63,498 bases of DNA from contig JAETRR010000020.1 in the NCBI GenBank assembly GCA_021770065.1, forward strand, positions 1 to 63,498, in the 5' to 3' direction. Position numbers and translations under genes: made by a program. Positions within the stretch are counted from its first letter, which is position 1, and the number at the start of each line of letters is the position of its first letter. The notes beneath the pieces were generated by a model. It did no database searches. It saw only the letters and a list, made by a program, of their open reading frames with translations, and was not told where the DNA came from. Shown here piece by piece: positions 35,024 through 42,837 of this stretch. Source of the stretch: Lachnoclostridium sp. GTDB taxonomy: Bacteria > Bacillota > Clostridia > Lachnospirales > Lachnospiraceae.

Positions 35024-35235
35024 GGGAACTGCCGCAAAATAACTCCTCCGCCTGTTCCGATATCATGTGTCCGGCTGTTCACGAACGCTCTGTCTGATAT
35101 GAGCGGACATTGCCTCAAAAACAAAAATTATCCAAAATCTATTTAGGCAATGTCTGTTCAGAGCAGACAGAGTGTACGTGAACCGTCCGAACACAGATAT
35201 GGAACAGGCGGAGGAGTTATTTTGCGGCAGTTCCC
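35024..35235. repeat. 212-bp long inverted repeat (MITE-like)
   Basis: The outer 35 bp of each arm (35024-35058 and 35201-35235) are perfect inverted copies, beginning GGGAACTGCCGCAAAATAAC. Inward the arms continue with about 80% pairing to a short AT-rich centre at about 35117-35150. No reading frame or transposase. The 364-nt gap between the MerR and NlpC/P60 genes holds nothing else. The inner part shares the core GAACCGTCCG...GATATGGAA with 37002-37098. Confidence 0.85.
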
Positions 35236-35312
35236 GTCCGTCCCCACAATCCCAAAAAAGAGCCATACCCTAACGAATACAGCTCTTTCCCTCATTCAAT
35301 CATACACCAACC

Positions 35313-36341
35313 CTAATCATTAATAATCCGCGCCGCACTCACCGGACTCCGATAATACATATTGGAAATAATAATCCCAGTCCTGGAGTTACTTGCATGC
35401 ACCACCTGTCCATTACCGATGCACATAGCCACATGATTAATGCTCCGCCCATTCCCATAGAAAATCAGATCCCCGGGCTTCGCCTCACTCACACTAATCT
35501 TCGTACCGCACCCTGCCTGCGCCCTGGAAGAATGCGGAAGGGAAATCCCGAAATTGCGATACACCGACATAGTAAACCCGGAGCAGTCCGCTCCCTTTGT
35601 CAGGCTTGTACCACCCCACACATAACGGTTCCCCACATACTGCTTCGCAAACTCACAGATAGCAATCCGCACATCCGTAACGCCTTCACCGTAGAGCGCC
35701 TCCGTAATCGTCAAAGCCGTCTTAAGCTCACTGGAGACATTCACATACTCTGCGGCCACATAGCCTTCCTCGCCGTCAATATCAACCTTGATCCAGTCGC
35801 CCTGATCCTCAATCACGGCCAGCTCCTCGCCTCTTGGCACCATCGTCCAGAAATCTGCCTCCGTAGTCGGCTCCATCCGCACATAAAGGGCATCCGTATC
35901 CACTTTAGCGACAGTCTGTCCAAGCTGAAAAGCCAGATTCACGGCTTCATCTCCCGTATACAGATATTCCGCCTTCACATAACCTTCCACGTCACCGGAG
36001 ATAATATGAGCCCATTCCCCTTCTGTTTCGAGAATCTCACAGGCGGAATCCTTCCGAAGCTTTCCCACAAGCTTGCTCTCCGTATCTGCCTCGGAGCGGA
36101 TATTCAGGTTATCCTCCACATTGGCAATCCCGATATTCACATACCCTTCCAGCGGGGTGCCCGTCCATACTACCTCTGCAGTCGCCTTTGTCTCTTCTTC
36201 CGTATTGGTAGTCTGATCAAAATTAGCAGCGATCCCTTCACTCAAACTCTCACCCAGACCTGCGGCCTCCGCACGAATACCGGTTGCTGCCATCAGCACC
36301 GCTCCCAATATCACTCCTGCCGCTTTTCCTCTTCTATACAT
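35313..36341 (-). CDS. secreted SH3b-NlpC/P60 peptidoglycan endopeptidase
   Basis: 342 residues from the ATG at 36341 (TGGAGG 5 nt upstream); an in-frame ATG 36 nt higher lies in a repeated leader. Signal peptide 1-29 (cut near IRAEA-A), two bacterial SH3 domains (about 66-130 and 138-205; NLNIRSEADTESKLVG and ALYVRMEPTTEADFW), and a C-terminal NlpC/P60 domain (about 225-342) with the catalytic Cys in DCSGFTMS, His in INHVAM and a third polar residue in VVHASN. It cuts peptide cross-bridges in the wall. It has its own promoter. Confidence 0.93.
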   Translation of the reverse strand: MYRRGKAAGVILGAVLMAATGIRAEAAGLGESLSEGIAANFDQTTNTEEETKATAEVVWTGTPLEGYVNIGIANVEDNLNIRSEADTESKLVGKLRKDSACEILETEGEWAHIISGDVEGYVKAEYLYTGDEAVNLAFQLGQTVAKVDTDALYVRMEPTTEADFWTMVPRGEELAVIEDQGDWIKVDIDGEEGYVAAEYVNVSSELKTALTITEALYGEGVTDVRIAICEFAKQYVGNRYVWGGTSLTKGADCSGFTMSVYRNFGISLPHSSRAQAGCGTKISVSEAKPGDLIFYGNGRSINHVAMCIGNGQVVHASNSRTGIIISNMYYRSPVSAARIIND

Positions 36342-36345
36342 AAAT

Positions 36346-36395
36346 GCCTCCATTCCAGTTCCGTAATATCCTGCCATTCACCTCAGCCTAAATCA
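36346..36395 (-). repeat. leader element shared with ntpK
   Basis: In minus sense GATTTAGGCT, then GGATATTACGGAACTGGAAT running into TGGAGG, the Shine-Dalgarno site. It matches the 3' half of the 12203-12313 element at most positions; the 5' half and so the closing stem are not recognisable here. Confidence 0.6.
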
Positions 36396-36433
36396 TCTAA
36401 TAATTTATTACAAATTTGTTAAATTTCTATTAC

Positions 36434-36462
36434 ATGATATCGAAATAATCAACATTTGTCAA
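36434..36462 (-). promoter_or_regulatory. promoter of the NlpC/P60 gene
   Basis: Minus strand TTGACA, 17-nt spacer, TATCAT; it overlaps the 3' end of the Mrr-like gene. Confidence 0.75.
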
Positions 36463-36970
36463 GACGTTTTTTCTTTTTTCCGGCCGCTCGGACAAGACGT
36501 TTCAATTCTTCCCTGTCCCAGAGCTCAACCCCAATCTCATCCCCAAGCTCCAATGCCGAGGGAAAGAAATAGCTGTTGGTAAGAACCACAGGCACCTCAC
36601 AGCCGTAAAATTCCGCTCCCGCATAAGCCTCCTGAACCGCTTTGTTGGGAATTTTCGAGACATAATGCTTACACTGCACCGCATAGGATATCCCGTCCTT
36701 CTGTGCCAGAATATCTACCCCCTGGTCACCGCTTCCCCTGGTTACCTCCACATGGATAAAGCCGTTCCGCGCCAGAAGCTCCGCCGCATATTCCTCAAAT
36801 TCCCAGCCGTCCATCCGATCAAAATCCATCCTCCGAAAACGGCGGTACTCCCCCGTTTTCTCAAAAATCCATCTCAAAAGGCGAAACAGCAGCTTAAAGG
36901 GCCAGAACAAAATCCGCAGCAGCAACAGCAGCGGAGCCGCAATCAAATAATAAAAAAGCTTCAAAAGCAT
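36449..36970 (-). CDS. membrane-anchored Mrr-like restriction endonuclease-fold protein
   Basis: 173 residues from the ATG at 36970 (AAAGGAGAG upstream). An N-terminal hydrophobic segment (about 1-30, LLKLFYYLIAAPLLLLLRILFWPFKLL) precedes a PD-(D/E)xK nuclease domain of the Mrr type: EFEEYAAELLARNGF, GSGDQGVDILAQKDG with the catalytic Asp, and the Q-x-K of AVQCKHY. Mrr proteins cut modified DNA; membrane-anchored small versions are widespread in Bacillota but without a settled role. No methylase or defence genes are nearby. Endonuclease activity is from family only. Confidence 0.85.
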   Translation of the reverse strand: MLLKLFYYLIAAPLLLLLRILFWPFKLLFRLLRWIFEKTGEYRRFRRMDFDRMDGWEFEEYAAELLARNGFIHVEVTRGSGDQGVDILAQKDGISYAVQCKHYVSKIPNKAVQEAYAGAEFYGCEVPVVLTNSYFFPSALELGDEIGVELWDREELKRLVRAAGKKKKRLDKC

Positions 36971-37001
36971 AAAACTTTCTCTCCTTTTCCCCAAAAGGGA
37001 T

Positions 37002-37098
37002 TGTCGCAAAAAAGGGCAGCAGGCTTTTCCAATCTCCAGTGTACACGAACCGTCCGGACAACGGATATGGAAATGTCTGCTGCCTTATCTCCCGACAG
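37002..37098. repeat. imperfect inverted repeat related to the 212-bp element
   Basis: TGTCG...GGGCAGCAGGCTTTTCC (from 37002) pairs with GGAAATGTCTGCTGCC...CGACAG (to 37098); the centre holds ACGAACCGTCCGGAC. The central sequence GAACCGTCCGGACAACGGATATGGAA matches the inner right arm of the 35024-35235 repeat (split here: GAACCGTCCG, then ACA, then GATATGGAA). The outer arms differ between the two copies. Confidence 0.65.
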
Positions 37099-37110
37099 AC
37101 CCTCTGCCGG

Positions 37111-38730
37111 TCATTCGTCCAGAATGGCAAAGGCTATATTTGTGGCATGATCCGCCACGCGCTCCAGACCGGAACAGATATCCGAGAAAATCATGCCGGC
37201 CGCCGGCGTGCATTCATTTTTCGTCAGACGATCCACATGGGACTGCTGAAGCTGCTTCTCCAGAATATCCACCTGGTTCTCAATCTGGCTGATCTCCTCC
37301 ACATGCTCCCGGTTGTTGTGGGAAAAGGTGTCCAGGGAATACTGCAGAATCTTATTTACCAGCTCCATCATCTCGCCCAGCTCATGCTGCGCCTCCTTGC
37401 TGAAACCTACATTTTTCTCAATACGCTGCTTTGCGGAATCAGCCACATTTTCCGCATGATCACCGATACGCTCGATATCATTCACCACATGGAAGAGACC
37501 GCCGATGCTCTTGGCATCATCCACCGGCAGGGTGGACTGGTTGATTTTCACCAGATAATCAGTGATGGCATGATTGAGGAAGTTAATATTCTCCTCCACA
37601 TGGTAAACCTCCTCAATATCCTCCTCATCCAGGGTAATCAGGGCATTCATGGCCCGATTCAGATTATTGTAGGCAAGCTGTCCCATGCGCTCCAGTTCCT
37701 TGGTCACTTCTACCACTGCCGTAGCCGGGGAAAATACATTCTTTGCCCCGATATAAACCAGTTCGAAATCCTTTTCGTCGTCGCTCTCGCTTCCCGGCAC
37801 TAAAAGATAAGTCAGCTTCACAATCACTCCGGCCAGTGGGAATAACACAATCACCTGGAAAATCTTAAAGATGGTGTGGGCATTCGCCACTGCCCGACCG
37901 ATATTTCCGCCGGAAATCTGCATAAAGAAGCCTTCCATCCATCCGGATGCAAAAGCCAGAACAATCACCATCAAAATAGTTCCAAATACGTTAAAGAGGA
38001 AATGAATGAGCGATGCCCTCTTTGCATCCTTCTTTCCACTTAATCCGGCCAGAAGCGCAGAGGTACAGGCACCGATATTACAGCCCAGAATAATATAAAA
38101 ACAGATACCGAGTTCCAGAAGTCCCTGCTGGGCCATCAGAAGCACGATGCTGACAGTTACGGAAGAGCTCTGCACAATGGCCGTCACAACAAATCCCATC
38201 AAAACAGCCAGAATAGGATTAGACAAAGATCCGAGGGCATTGACAATCAAAGGAGAATCATGGAGAGAGGACATGCTGCCGGACATTCCGCTCAGTCCCA
38301 TAAACAGTACGCCGAAGCCCAGTACTACCTCGCCGATTTTTTTCACCATGGGCTTTTTGCAGAACATAACCATAATCACGCCGGCCATAAGAAATACCGG
38401 GGCAACTTCAGAAAGGTTAAAAGCTACAAGCTGTGAAGTGATAGTTGTACCAATATTGGCTCCCATGATCACGCCGGCCGCCTGGTACAGAGTCATCAGA
38501 CCGGAATTTACAAAGCTGACTACCATAACGGTAGTGGCACTTGAAGACTGTATCACCGCACAGAATATGATACCGACCAGCATTCCCACAAAGCGGTTTT
38601 TGGTGAAAAACTCCAATATTCCCCGAAGCTTTGCGCCTGCCGCTTTTTCCAGGCCGTCGCTCATCAGCTTCATTCCATAAAGAAACAGGCCTAAGCCCCC
38701 AATCAGTCCCAGAATGATTGAATAATCCAT
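37111..38730 (-). CDS. Na+/phosphate cotransporter with PhoU-like domain (NptA/YjbB type)
   Basis: 539 residues. Two inverted membrane repeats (1-310) each show the QSSS signature (QSSSATTVMVV and QSSSVTVSIVLL), as in Na/Pi cotransporters of the SLC34 type. The C-terminal 200 residues are helical PhoU repeats (NINFLNHAITDYLVKI, DIERIGDHAENVAD, ERVADHATNIAF). It moves phosphate with Na+, and bacterial versions have been tied to phosphate export. It is monocistronic or leads the Mrr-like gene, with the inverted repeat between them. Confidence 0.93.
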   Translation of the reverse strand: MDYSIILGLIGGLGLFLYGMKLMSDGLEKAAGAKLRGILEFFTKNRFVGMLVGIIFCAVIQSSSATTVMVVSFVNSGLMTLYQAAGVIMGANIGTTITSQLVAFNLSEVAPVFLMAGVIMVMFCKKPMVKKIGEVVLGFGVLFMGLSGMSGSMSSLHDSPLIVNALGSLSNPILAVLMGFVVTAIVQSSSVTVSIVLLMAQQGLLELGICFYIILGCNIGACTSALLAGLSGKKDAKRASLIHFLFNVFGTILMVIVLAFASGWMEGFFMQISGGNIGRAVANAHTIFKIFQVIVLFPLAGVIVKLTYLLVPGSESDDEKDFELVYIGAKNVFSPATAVVEVTKELERMGQLAYNNLNRAMNALITLDEEDIEEVYHVEENINFLNHAITDYLVKINQSTLPVDDAKSIGGLFHVVNDIERIGDHAENVADSAKQRIEKNVGFSKEAQHELGEMMELVNKILQYSLDTFSHNNREHVEEISQIENQVDILEKQLQQSHVDRLTKNECTPAAGMIFSDICSGLERVADHATNIAFAILDE

Positions 38731-38903
38731 GGCTTTCTCCTTTGTATCCCTCTTTTTTTTATCTTATACAGATAATTTCACAATTTCTTCATATATACTT
38801 TAATATAATTTCATAAATACTGCAAGCAGATTCGGTTATATGATTCAAATTCTTCCGGAAGCGGCCTGGTTCCATGTCCGCCCGGCTATTGCCGGCAGGA
38901 ATA

Positions 38904-38938
38904 AAAAATCTTCCTATATTTTTTACAGGAAGATTTTT
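38904..38938 (-). terminator. terminator of the coiled-coil protein gene
   Basis: AAAAATCTTCCT (38904-38915) pairs with AGGAAGATTTTT (38927-38938); it follows the stop at 38986 by about 48 nt in the minus direction and contains a U-run. Confidence 0.75.
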
Positions 38939-38985
38939 CACAGTTTTCTTCAACTTTTATCTATATGTAATATCGCTGATTGCTG

Positions 38986-39432
38986 TTATGCCGTTTTAGC
39001 AAGGCGATCTTTGATTTTACGGATTTCATCGTCGATCATATTTGTACGGATGAAGTACAGCTCTTTAAGGTGTTCAGCCTTTAAAGCATCATCAAGCTTT
39101 CGGTTCAGATCCAGATGGCCTTCGGCGATAAAGCTGATGTTTCTGTCTGTTACCGTTTCAATGTGAATCTCTACTTCCGTGACCTTTCTGTCCAGCCTTC
39201 GCACATCATCCTTCAAGGCTTTTATGTCACTCTTCATGTCACGCATTTCACTCTTCATGCCCTGAATTTCGCTCTTCACGTTCTGCAGCTCAATTTTCAG
39301 GCCCTGTACGTCACCCTTCAGACCTTTTACATCGCCTTTCAGACCTTCCACATCACTCTTCAGATCTTTTACGTCGCCTTTCACACCCTGCAGCTCTGTC
39401 AAAATCAGATCCAGTTTCTGGCTATCCGTCAT
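38986..39432 (-). CDS. heptad-repeat coiled-coil protein, unknown function
   Basis: 148 residues from the ATG at 39432 (AAAGGAGGAG upstream). Residues about 12-85 are an almost pure seven-residue repeat of the form xLKxDVx (VKDLKSDVEGLKGDVKGL...), coded by near-identical 21-bp units. The remaining 60 residues are a second helical region ending IRTNMIDDEIRKIKDRLAKTA. It has no signal peptide or membrane segment, so it is a cytoplasmic oligomerising protein. Similar short proteins occur in many Bacillota without known function. Repeat number is likely to vary between strains. Confidence 0.7.
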   Translation of the reverse strand: MTDSQKLDLILTELQGVKGDVKDLKSDVEGLKGDVKGLKGDVQGLKIELQNVKSEIQGMKSEMRDMKSDIKALKDDVRRLDRKVTEVEIHIETVTDRNISFIAEGHLDLNRKLDDALKAEHLKELYFIRTNMIDDEIRKIKDRLAKTA

Positions 39433-39514
39433 AATTCTCCTCCTTTCTCCAAAATTCCTTATGTAAGGTAAAACAAGTATAGCATGAACCATTTTCCATG
39501 TCTACATCTGCTGC

Positions 39515-40414
39515 TCACAAAAAGGAAAAAAATTCCCGGCCCCAGGCTGTGTCGGATTCTATCTGTGCCTTCAAAGCTTCCAGGCCGGGGAATCTGCGCT
39601 CGGGGCGCTCGTAGCCGTAAAACTGCACCTGGATGGTTTCTCCGTACAGGTTCCTGTCCAGATCAAAGAGATACGTTTCCACGCCCTTCCGGGTTTCGCC
39701 GCCTACGGTGGGCTTATAACCGATATTAGTGATTCCCTCGAAAACTTCTCCTGCAATCACGGTCCGGGTGGCATAGACGCCGTTTGGGGGCAGAAGCTTA
39801 TGCTCTTTTGGAAGCAGATTGGTGGTGGGCATTCCTAACGTTCTTCCGATCTGTCTGCCATGGAGAACTTCACCTGTTACGGAATAGGCATAGCCAAGCA
39901 GCTGGTTGACCCGCTCCATATGGCCTTTCTCCAATTCCTCACGGATATAGGTGCTGCTGATTTCCCGTCCCTGCCAGCAGGCTTTCTCCACTACCTCAAC
40001 CTGGAAACCGCAGGATGTGCTCATCTCCTGCAAAAGGTGATAGTCCCCCCGTCTCTGATACCCGAAACGGAAATCCGTCCCCACAGCCAGATACTTTGCA
40101 TGGAGGCATTCTTTTAAAATCTTTCTCACAAAATCCTCCGGCTCCATATGGGAGAGAGCCGGGACAAAGGGGCATTCCACCAGGTAATCCAGATGATCGC
40201 GGCGCAGCAGTTCTCTGCGCTCTTCCGGCAGCGTAAGTGCGGGCCGTTCTCCAAAATCAAAGGTAAAGATCAAGGATGCAAGCCCTTCCCTTTTCTTTTT
40301 TAAAATACGATTTATTAAAAGACGGTGCCCCTGGTGGAGACCGTCGAATTTGCCAAGTGTGACGGCTGTTTCTTCTGCAGTCTGAAATTCCGTTGTGTGT
40401 CTGATTATCTTCAT
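39515..40414 (-). CDS. ribF: bifunctional riboflavin kinase / FAD synthetase
   Basis: 299 residues. The N-terminal adenylyltransferase domain has GKFDGLHQGHRLLINRIL (about 22-39, the HxGH-type site) and VGTDFRFGYQRRGDY with SSTYIREEL; the C-terminal kinase domain has GRTLGMPTTNLLPKEHKLLPPNGVYA and an Asn-x-Gly pocket. Makes FMN then FAD in the cytoplasm. It is the last gene of the rimP-ribF block, 54 nt after truB. Confidence 0.95.
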   Translation of the reverse strand: MKIIRHTTEFQTAEETAVTLGKFDGLHQGHRLLINRILKKKREGLASLIFTFDFGERPALTLPEERRELLRRDHLDYLVECPFVPALSHMEPEDFVRKILKECLHAKYLAVGTDFRFGYQRRGDYHLLQEMSTSCGFQVEVVEKACWQGREISSTYIREELEKGHMERVNQLLGYAYSVTGEVLHGRQIGRTLGMPTTNLLPKEHKLLPPNGVYATRTVIAGEVFEGITNIGYKPTVGGETRKGVETYLFDLDRNLYGETIQVQFYGYERPERRFPGLEALKAQIESDTAWGREFFSFL

Positions 40415-40468
40415 ATATCTGTCCTTTTTAGAACTATAATTATCCTTCAGCCCGTATCCTATTCTTTC

Positions 40469-41368
40469 TTAAGTTCCCAAAAACATTTTTACAGGCCGAA
40501 ACACTCCCCTTTCATACCTGTAAAGACCCAAAAAAATACCTTTCGAATCATAAACGCGTACCTGTTCTCCCTCTGATATTTCTTTCTTCCCGTCAGAGCA
40601 TGTAAAGTTTCCTGCAAAAGAATTGCCGTTGTAAACAAAACGATCCCCTTCGGCCTTCATCTGCACCTTTGAATACCTCTCAAACATGCGGTCCACCGGA
40701 ATCAAGCAGTCTCCTATCTGACCCTCTGCCATTTTTTTCTCTACCTGTGCGATACGCAGGCTGTCCTCTATATCAAAACGATCCACCCGGGTGCGCCGCA
40801 GACTCTCCATACAGCCGCCGCAGCCGAGCTTCTCCCCGATATCCCTGCACAGCGTCCGGATATAGGTTCCGCTGGAACATGTCACTGTAAAGTAAACTTG
40901 CGGAAGCTGAATCCGGGAAATGGATATTTCACGCAGAAAAACGGTTCTCGCCTTACGTTCTACTTCTTTTCCCTCTCTTGCCAGCTCATAAAGCTTCCTT
41001 CCGTTTACTTTCAAAGCGGAATACATCGGCGGCACCTGATCATAGCTTCCCCGGAAGCTCTCGACAGCCTTCCTCACCGCCTCCGAATCTGCATTTACCT
41101 CAGCCGTCCGCAGAATTTTTCCGGAAATGTCCTGGGTATCGGTTTCCCGGCCCAGAAGAAGAACGGCTTCATAAGTTTTCTCCTTTTCCGTGAGAAGTCC
41201 GCAGAGCTTTGTGGCATTACCCACACACACAGGAAGAACTCCCTCCGCATCGGGATCGAGAGTTCCTGTATGTCCGATTTTTTTCTGTTTTAAAATTCCC
41301 CTGAGCTTTGCCACCACATCATGGGAGGTAAAGCCGGCCTCTTTATATATATTCAGAATTCCGTTCAT
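40469..41368 (-). CDS. truB: tRNA pseudouridine-55 synthase
   Basis: 299 residues. The start NGILNIYKEAGFTSHDVVAKLRGIL is the TruB signature, GHTGTLDPDAEGVLPVCVG (about 33-51) contains the catalytic aspartate of motif II, and CSSGTYIRTLCRDIGEKLGCGG the conserved Arg-containing motif. It modifies U55 in the tRNA T-loop and acts as an RNA chaperone. It is coded 18 nt after nrnA. Confidence 0.97.
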   Translation of the reverse strand: MNGILNIYKEAGFTSHDVVAKLRGILKQKKIGHTGTLDPDAEGVLPVCVGNATKLCGLLTEKEKTYEAVLLLGRETDTQDISGKILRTAEVNADSEAVRKAVESFRGSYDQVPPMYSALKVNGRKLYELAREGKEVERKARTVFLREISISRIQLPQVYFTVTCSSGTYIRTLCRDIGEKLGCGGCMESLRRTRVDRFDIEDSLRIAQVEKKMAEGQIGDCLIPVDRMFERYSKVQMKAEGDRFVYNGNSFAGNFTCSDGKKEISEGEQVRVYDSKGIFLGLYRYERGVFRPVKMFLGT

Positions 41369-41386
41369 TGCGGATCCTTCCTGTCT

Positions 41387-42352
41387 TTAGGACTGCTCTT
41401 CCTGCAAAAGCTGCTTTTCAATATGCAGCGTTAAATTGTTGACCACATCATGAAGTGTTCCGTACATGGTGCAGCCGGCTGCCTTCACATGGCCGCCTCC
41501 GCCAAAGTAAGCGCAGACCTGACTCACATCCACCGGACCGTTGGATCTTAAGCTTACCTTATACTCCTGGCTGCCCGTCTCGTGGAGAAAAATCGCCACC
41601 TCCACACCCTTGGTCACCCGAAGCTGATTCACAATCCCCTCCAGATCCTTAGGCCCTACTCCATAAAACTCCATATCCTTCTGGCGCATTCTTCCCACGA
41701 TGATTCTGCCGTCCAGCAGCAGAATGCTTTCCATCAGTGCACGTCCCAATACCTGGTTCTGTATGTAAGTTTTCTGGTAAAAAGTCTCGTCAATAATCCG
41801 GGAGAATTCAATGCCTTTTGCCATCAGCTTTCCGGCAATCTCCATGGTTTCCTGCGTCGTATTGGAATACTGGAAGATCCCCGTATCGTGGATAATGCCC
41901 ATGTAGAGGGCCTCCGCAGTTTCTCTGGAAATCTTGTCTTCCTCCATACTTCTGAAAACCAGTTCCGAGGTAGAGCTGGCCTTTGGTTCAATCCAGTCCT
42001 CATCCGCAAATCCCTGATTGGTAATGTGATGGTCGATACAGATTCTTTTTTCTGCTGTTTCAAAATATTTCGCTGCCGCTCCCATGCGCTCCTTATCACT
42101 TACATCCAGTGCCAGGAAAAGATCGTAATGCTTATCCTCTGAGCAGTCTGTCTGCACCTCCCCGTATCTGCACAGCAGTGCAAATGACGGATTGACAGTC
42201 TCCAGATAAACGGCCGCTTCAATCTCGGGAAAATATTCTTTTATATAGTTGTACACAGCCAGACAGGAACCGGTACAGTCCCCGTCTGGTCTTACATGAC
42301 CTGAAATTGCAACACTTTTTACCTGTCTAAGCTCATTCGCCAATTTGATCAT
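41387..42352 (-). CDS. nrnA: DHH/DHHA1 phosphoesterase, NrnA-type oligoribonuclease / pAp phosphatase
   Basis: 321 residues from the ATG at 42352 (AAGGAGG 5 nt upstream, better than an ATG at the ORF edge). DHH-domain metal ligands: GHVRPDGDCTGS (His and two Asp), ALDVSD, and IDHHITN; DHHA1 domain ends with the GGGGHVKAAG motif. Degrades 2-5-nt RNA leftovers and 3'-phosphoadenosine-5'-phosphate. In clostridial genomes it commonly sits between rbfA and truB, as here. Confidence 0.93.
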   Translation of the reverse strand: MIKLANELRQVKSVAISGHVRPDGDCTGSCLAVYNYIKEYFPEIEAAVYLETVNPSFALLCRYGEVQTDCSEDKHYDLFLALDVSDKERMGAAAKYFETAEKRICIDHHITNQGFADEDWIEPKASSTSELVFRSMEEDKISRETAEALYMGIIHDTGIFQYSNTTQETMEIAGKLMAKGIEFSRIIDETFYQKTYIQNQVLGRALMESILLLDGRIIVGRMRQKDMEFYGVGPKDLEGIVNQLRVTKGVEVAIFLHETGSQEYKVSLRSNGPVDVSQVCAYFGGGGHVKAAGCTMYGTLHDVVNNLTLHIEKQLLQEEQS

Positions 42353-42385
42353 TTTTTCCTCCTTCTGACGCACTTGCTGCATCAT

Positions 42386-42793
42386 CTAGGTATTTGGAAG
42401 ACCGCTTCCAAATTCATCATCCTCATTTTTTTTCCGGTTTACATCGTCAATAAATTTGGACATATTTACACCGTATTCAATGGACTGATCCAGGATAAAA
42501 CGGATCTCCGGTGTGTTGCGCAGATTAATGGATTTGGCCAGAGCCCGGCGGATATAGCCTTCTGCGCTCTTTAAACCTGCCAGGGTATCCTGCTGTGCCT
42601 GCTCATCTCCCAGAACACTGATATAGGCTTTGGCGCTCTTCAAATCGGGAGCCACCTCTACCTCCACCACTGTGGTCATGGGATGAATCCGGGGATCCTT
42701 GATCTCTCCCCGGATAATATTACTCAGCTCTCTTCTGACCTCTCCGTTGATTCTTGTATTTTTAATACTGTTTTTTCTCATTTTTATCTCCAT
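42386..42793 (-). CDS. rbfA: ribosome-binding factor A
   Basis: 135 residues, usual length. KH-type fold with RINGEVRRELSNIIRGEIKDPRIH near the N-terminus and LRNTPEIRFILDQSIEYGVNMSKFID at the C-terminus. It aids late 30S maturation at the 16S 5' end. It sits 44 nt after infB and 33 nt before nrnA. An alternative start at the third codon (MRKNSIKN) is possible. Confidence 0.95.
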   Translation of the reverse strand: MEIKMRKNSIKNTRINGEVRRELSNIIRGEIKDPRIHPMTTVVEVEVAPDLKSAKAYISVLGDEQAQQDTLAGLKSAEGYIRRALAKSINLRNTPEIRFILDQSIEYGVNMSKFIDDVNRKKNEDDEFGSGLPNT

Positions 42794-42837
42794 GGGTCAA
42801 AGAATATGCCTCTCTGACCTTCCAATCCGGCAGCTTT

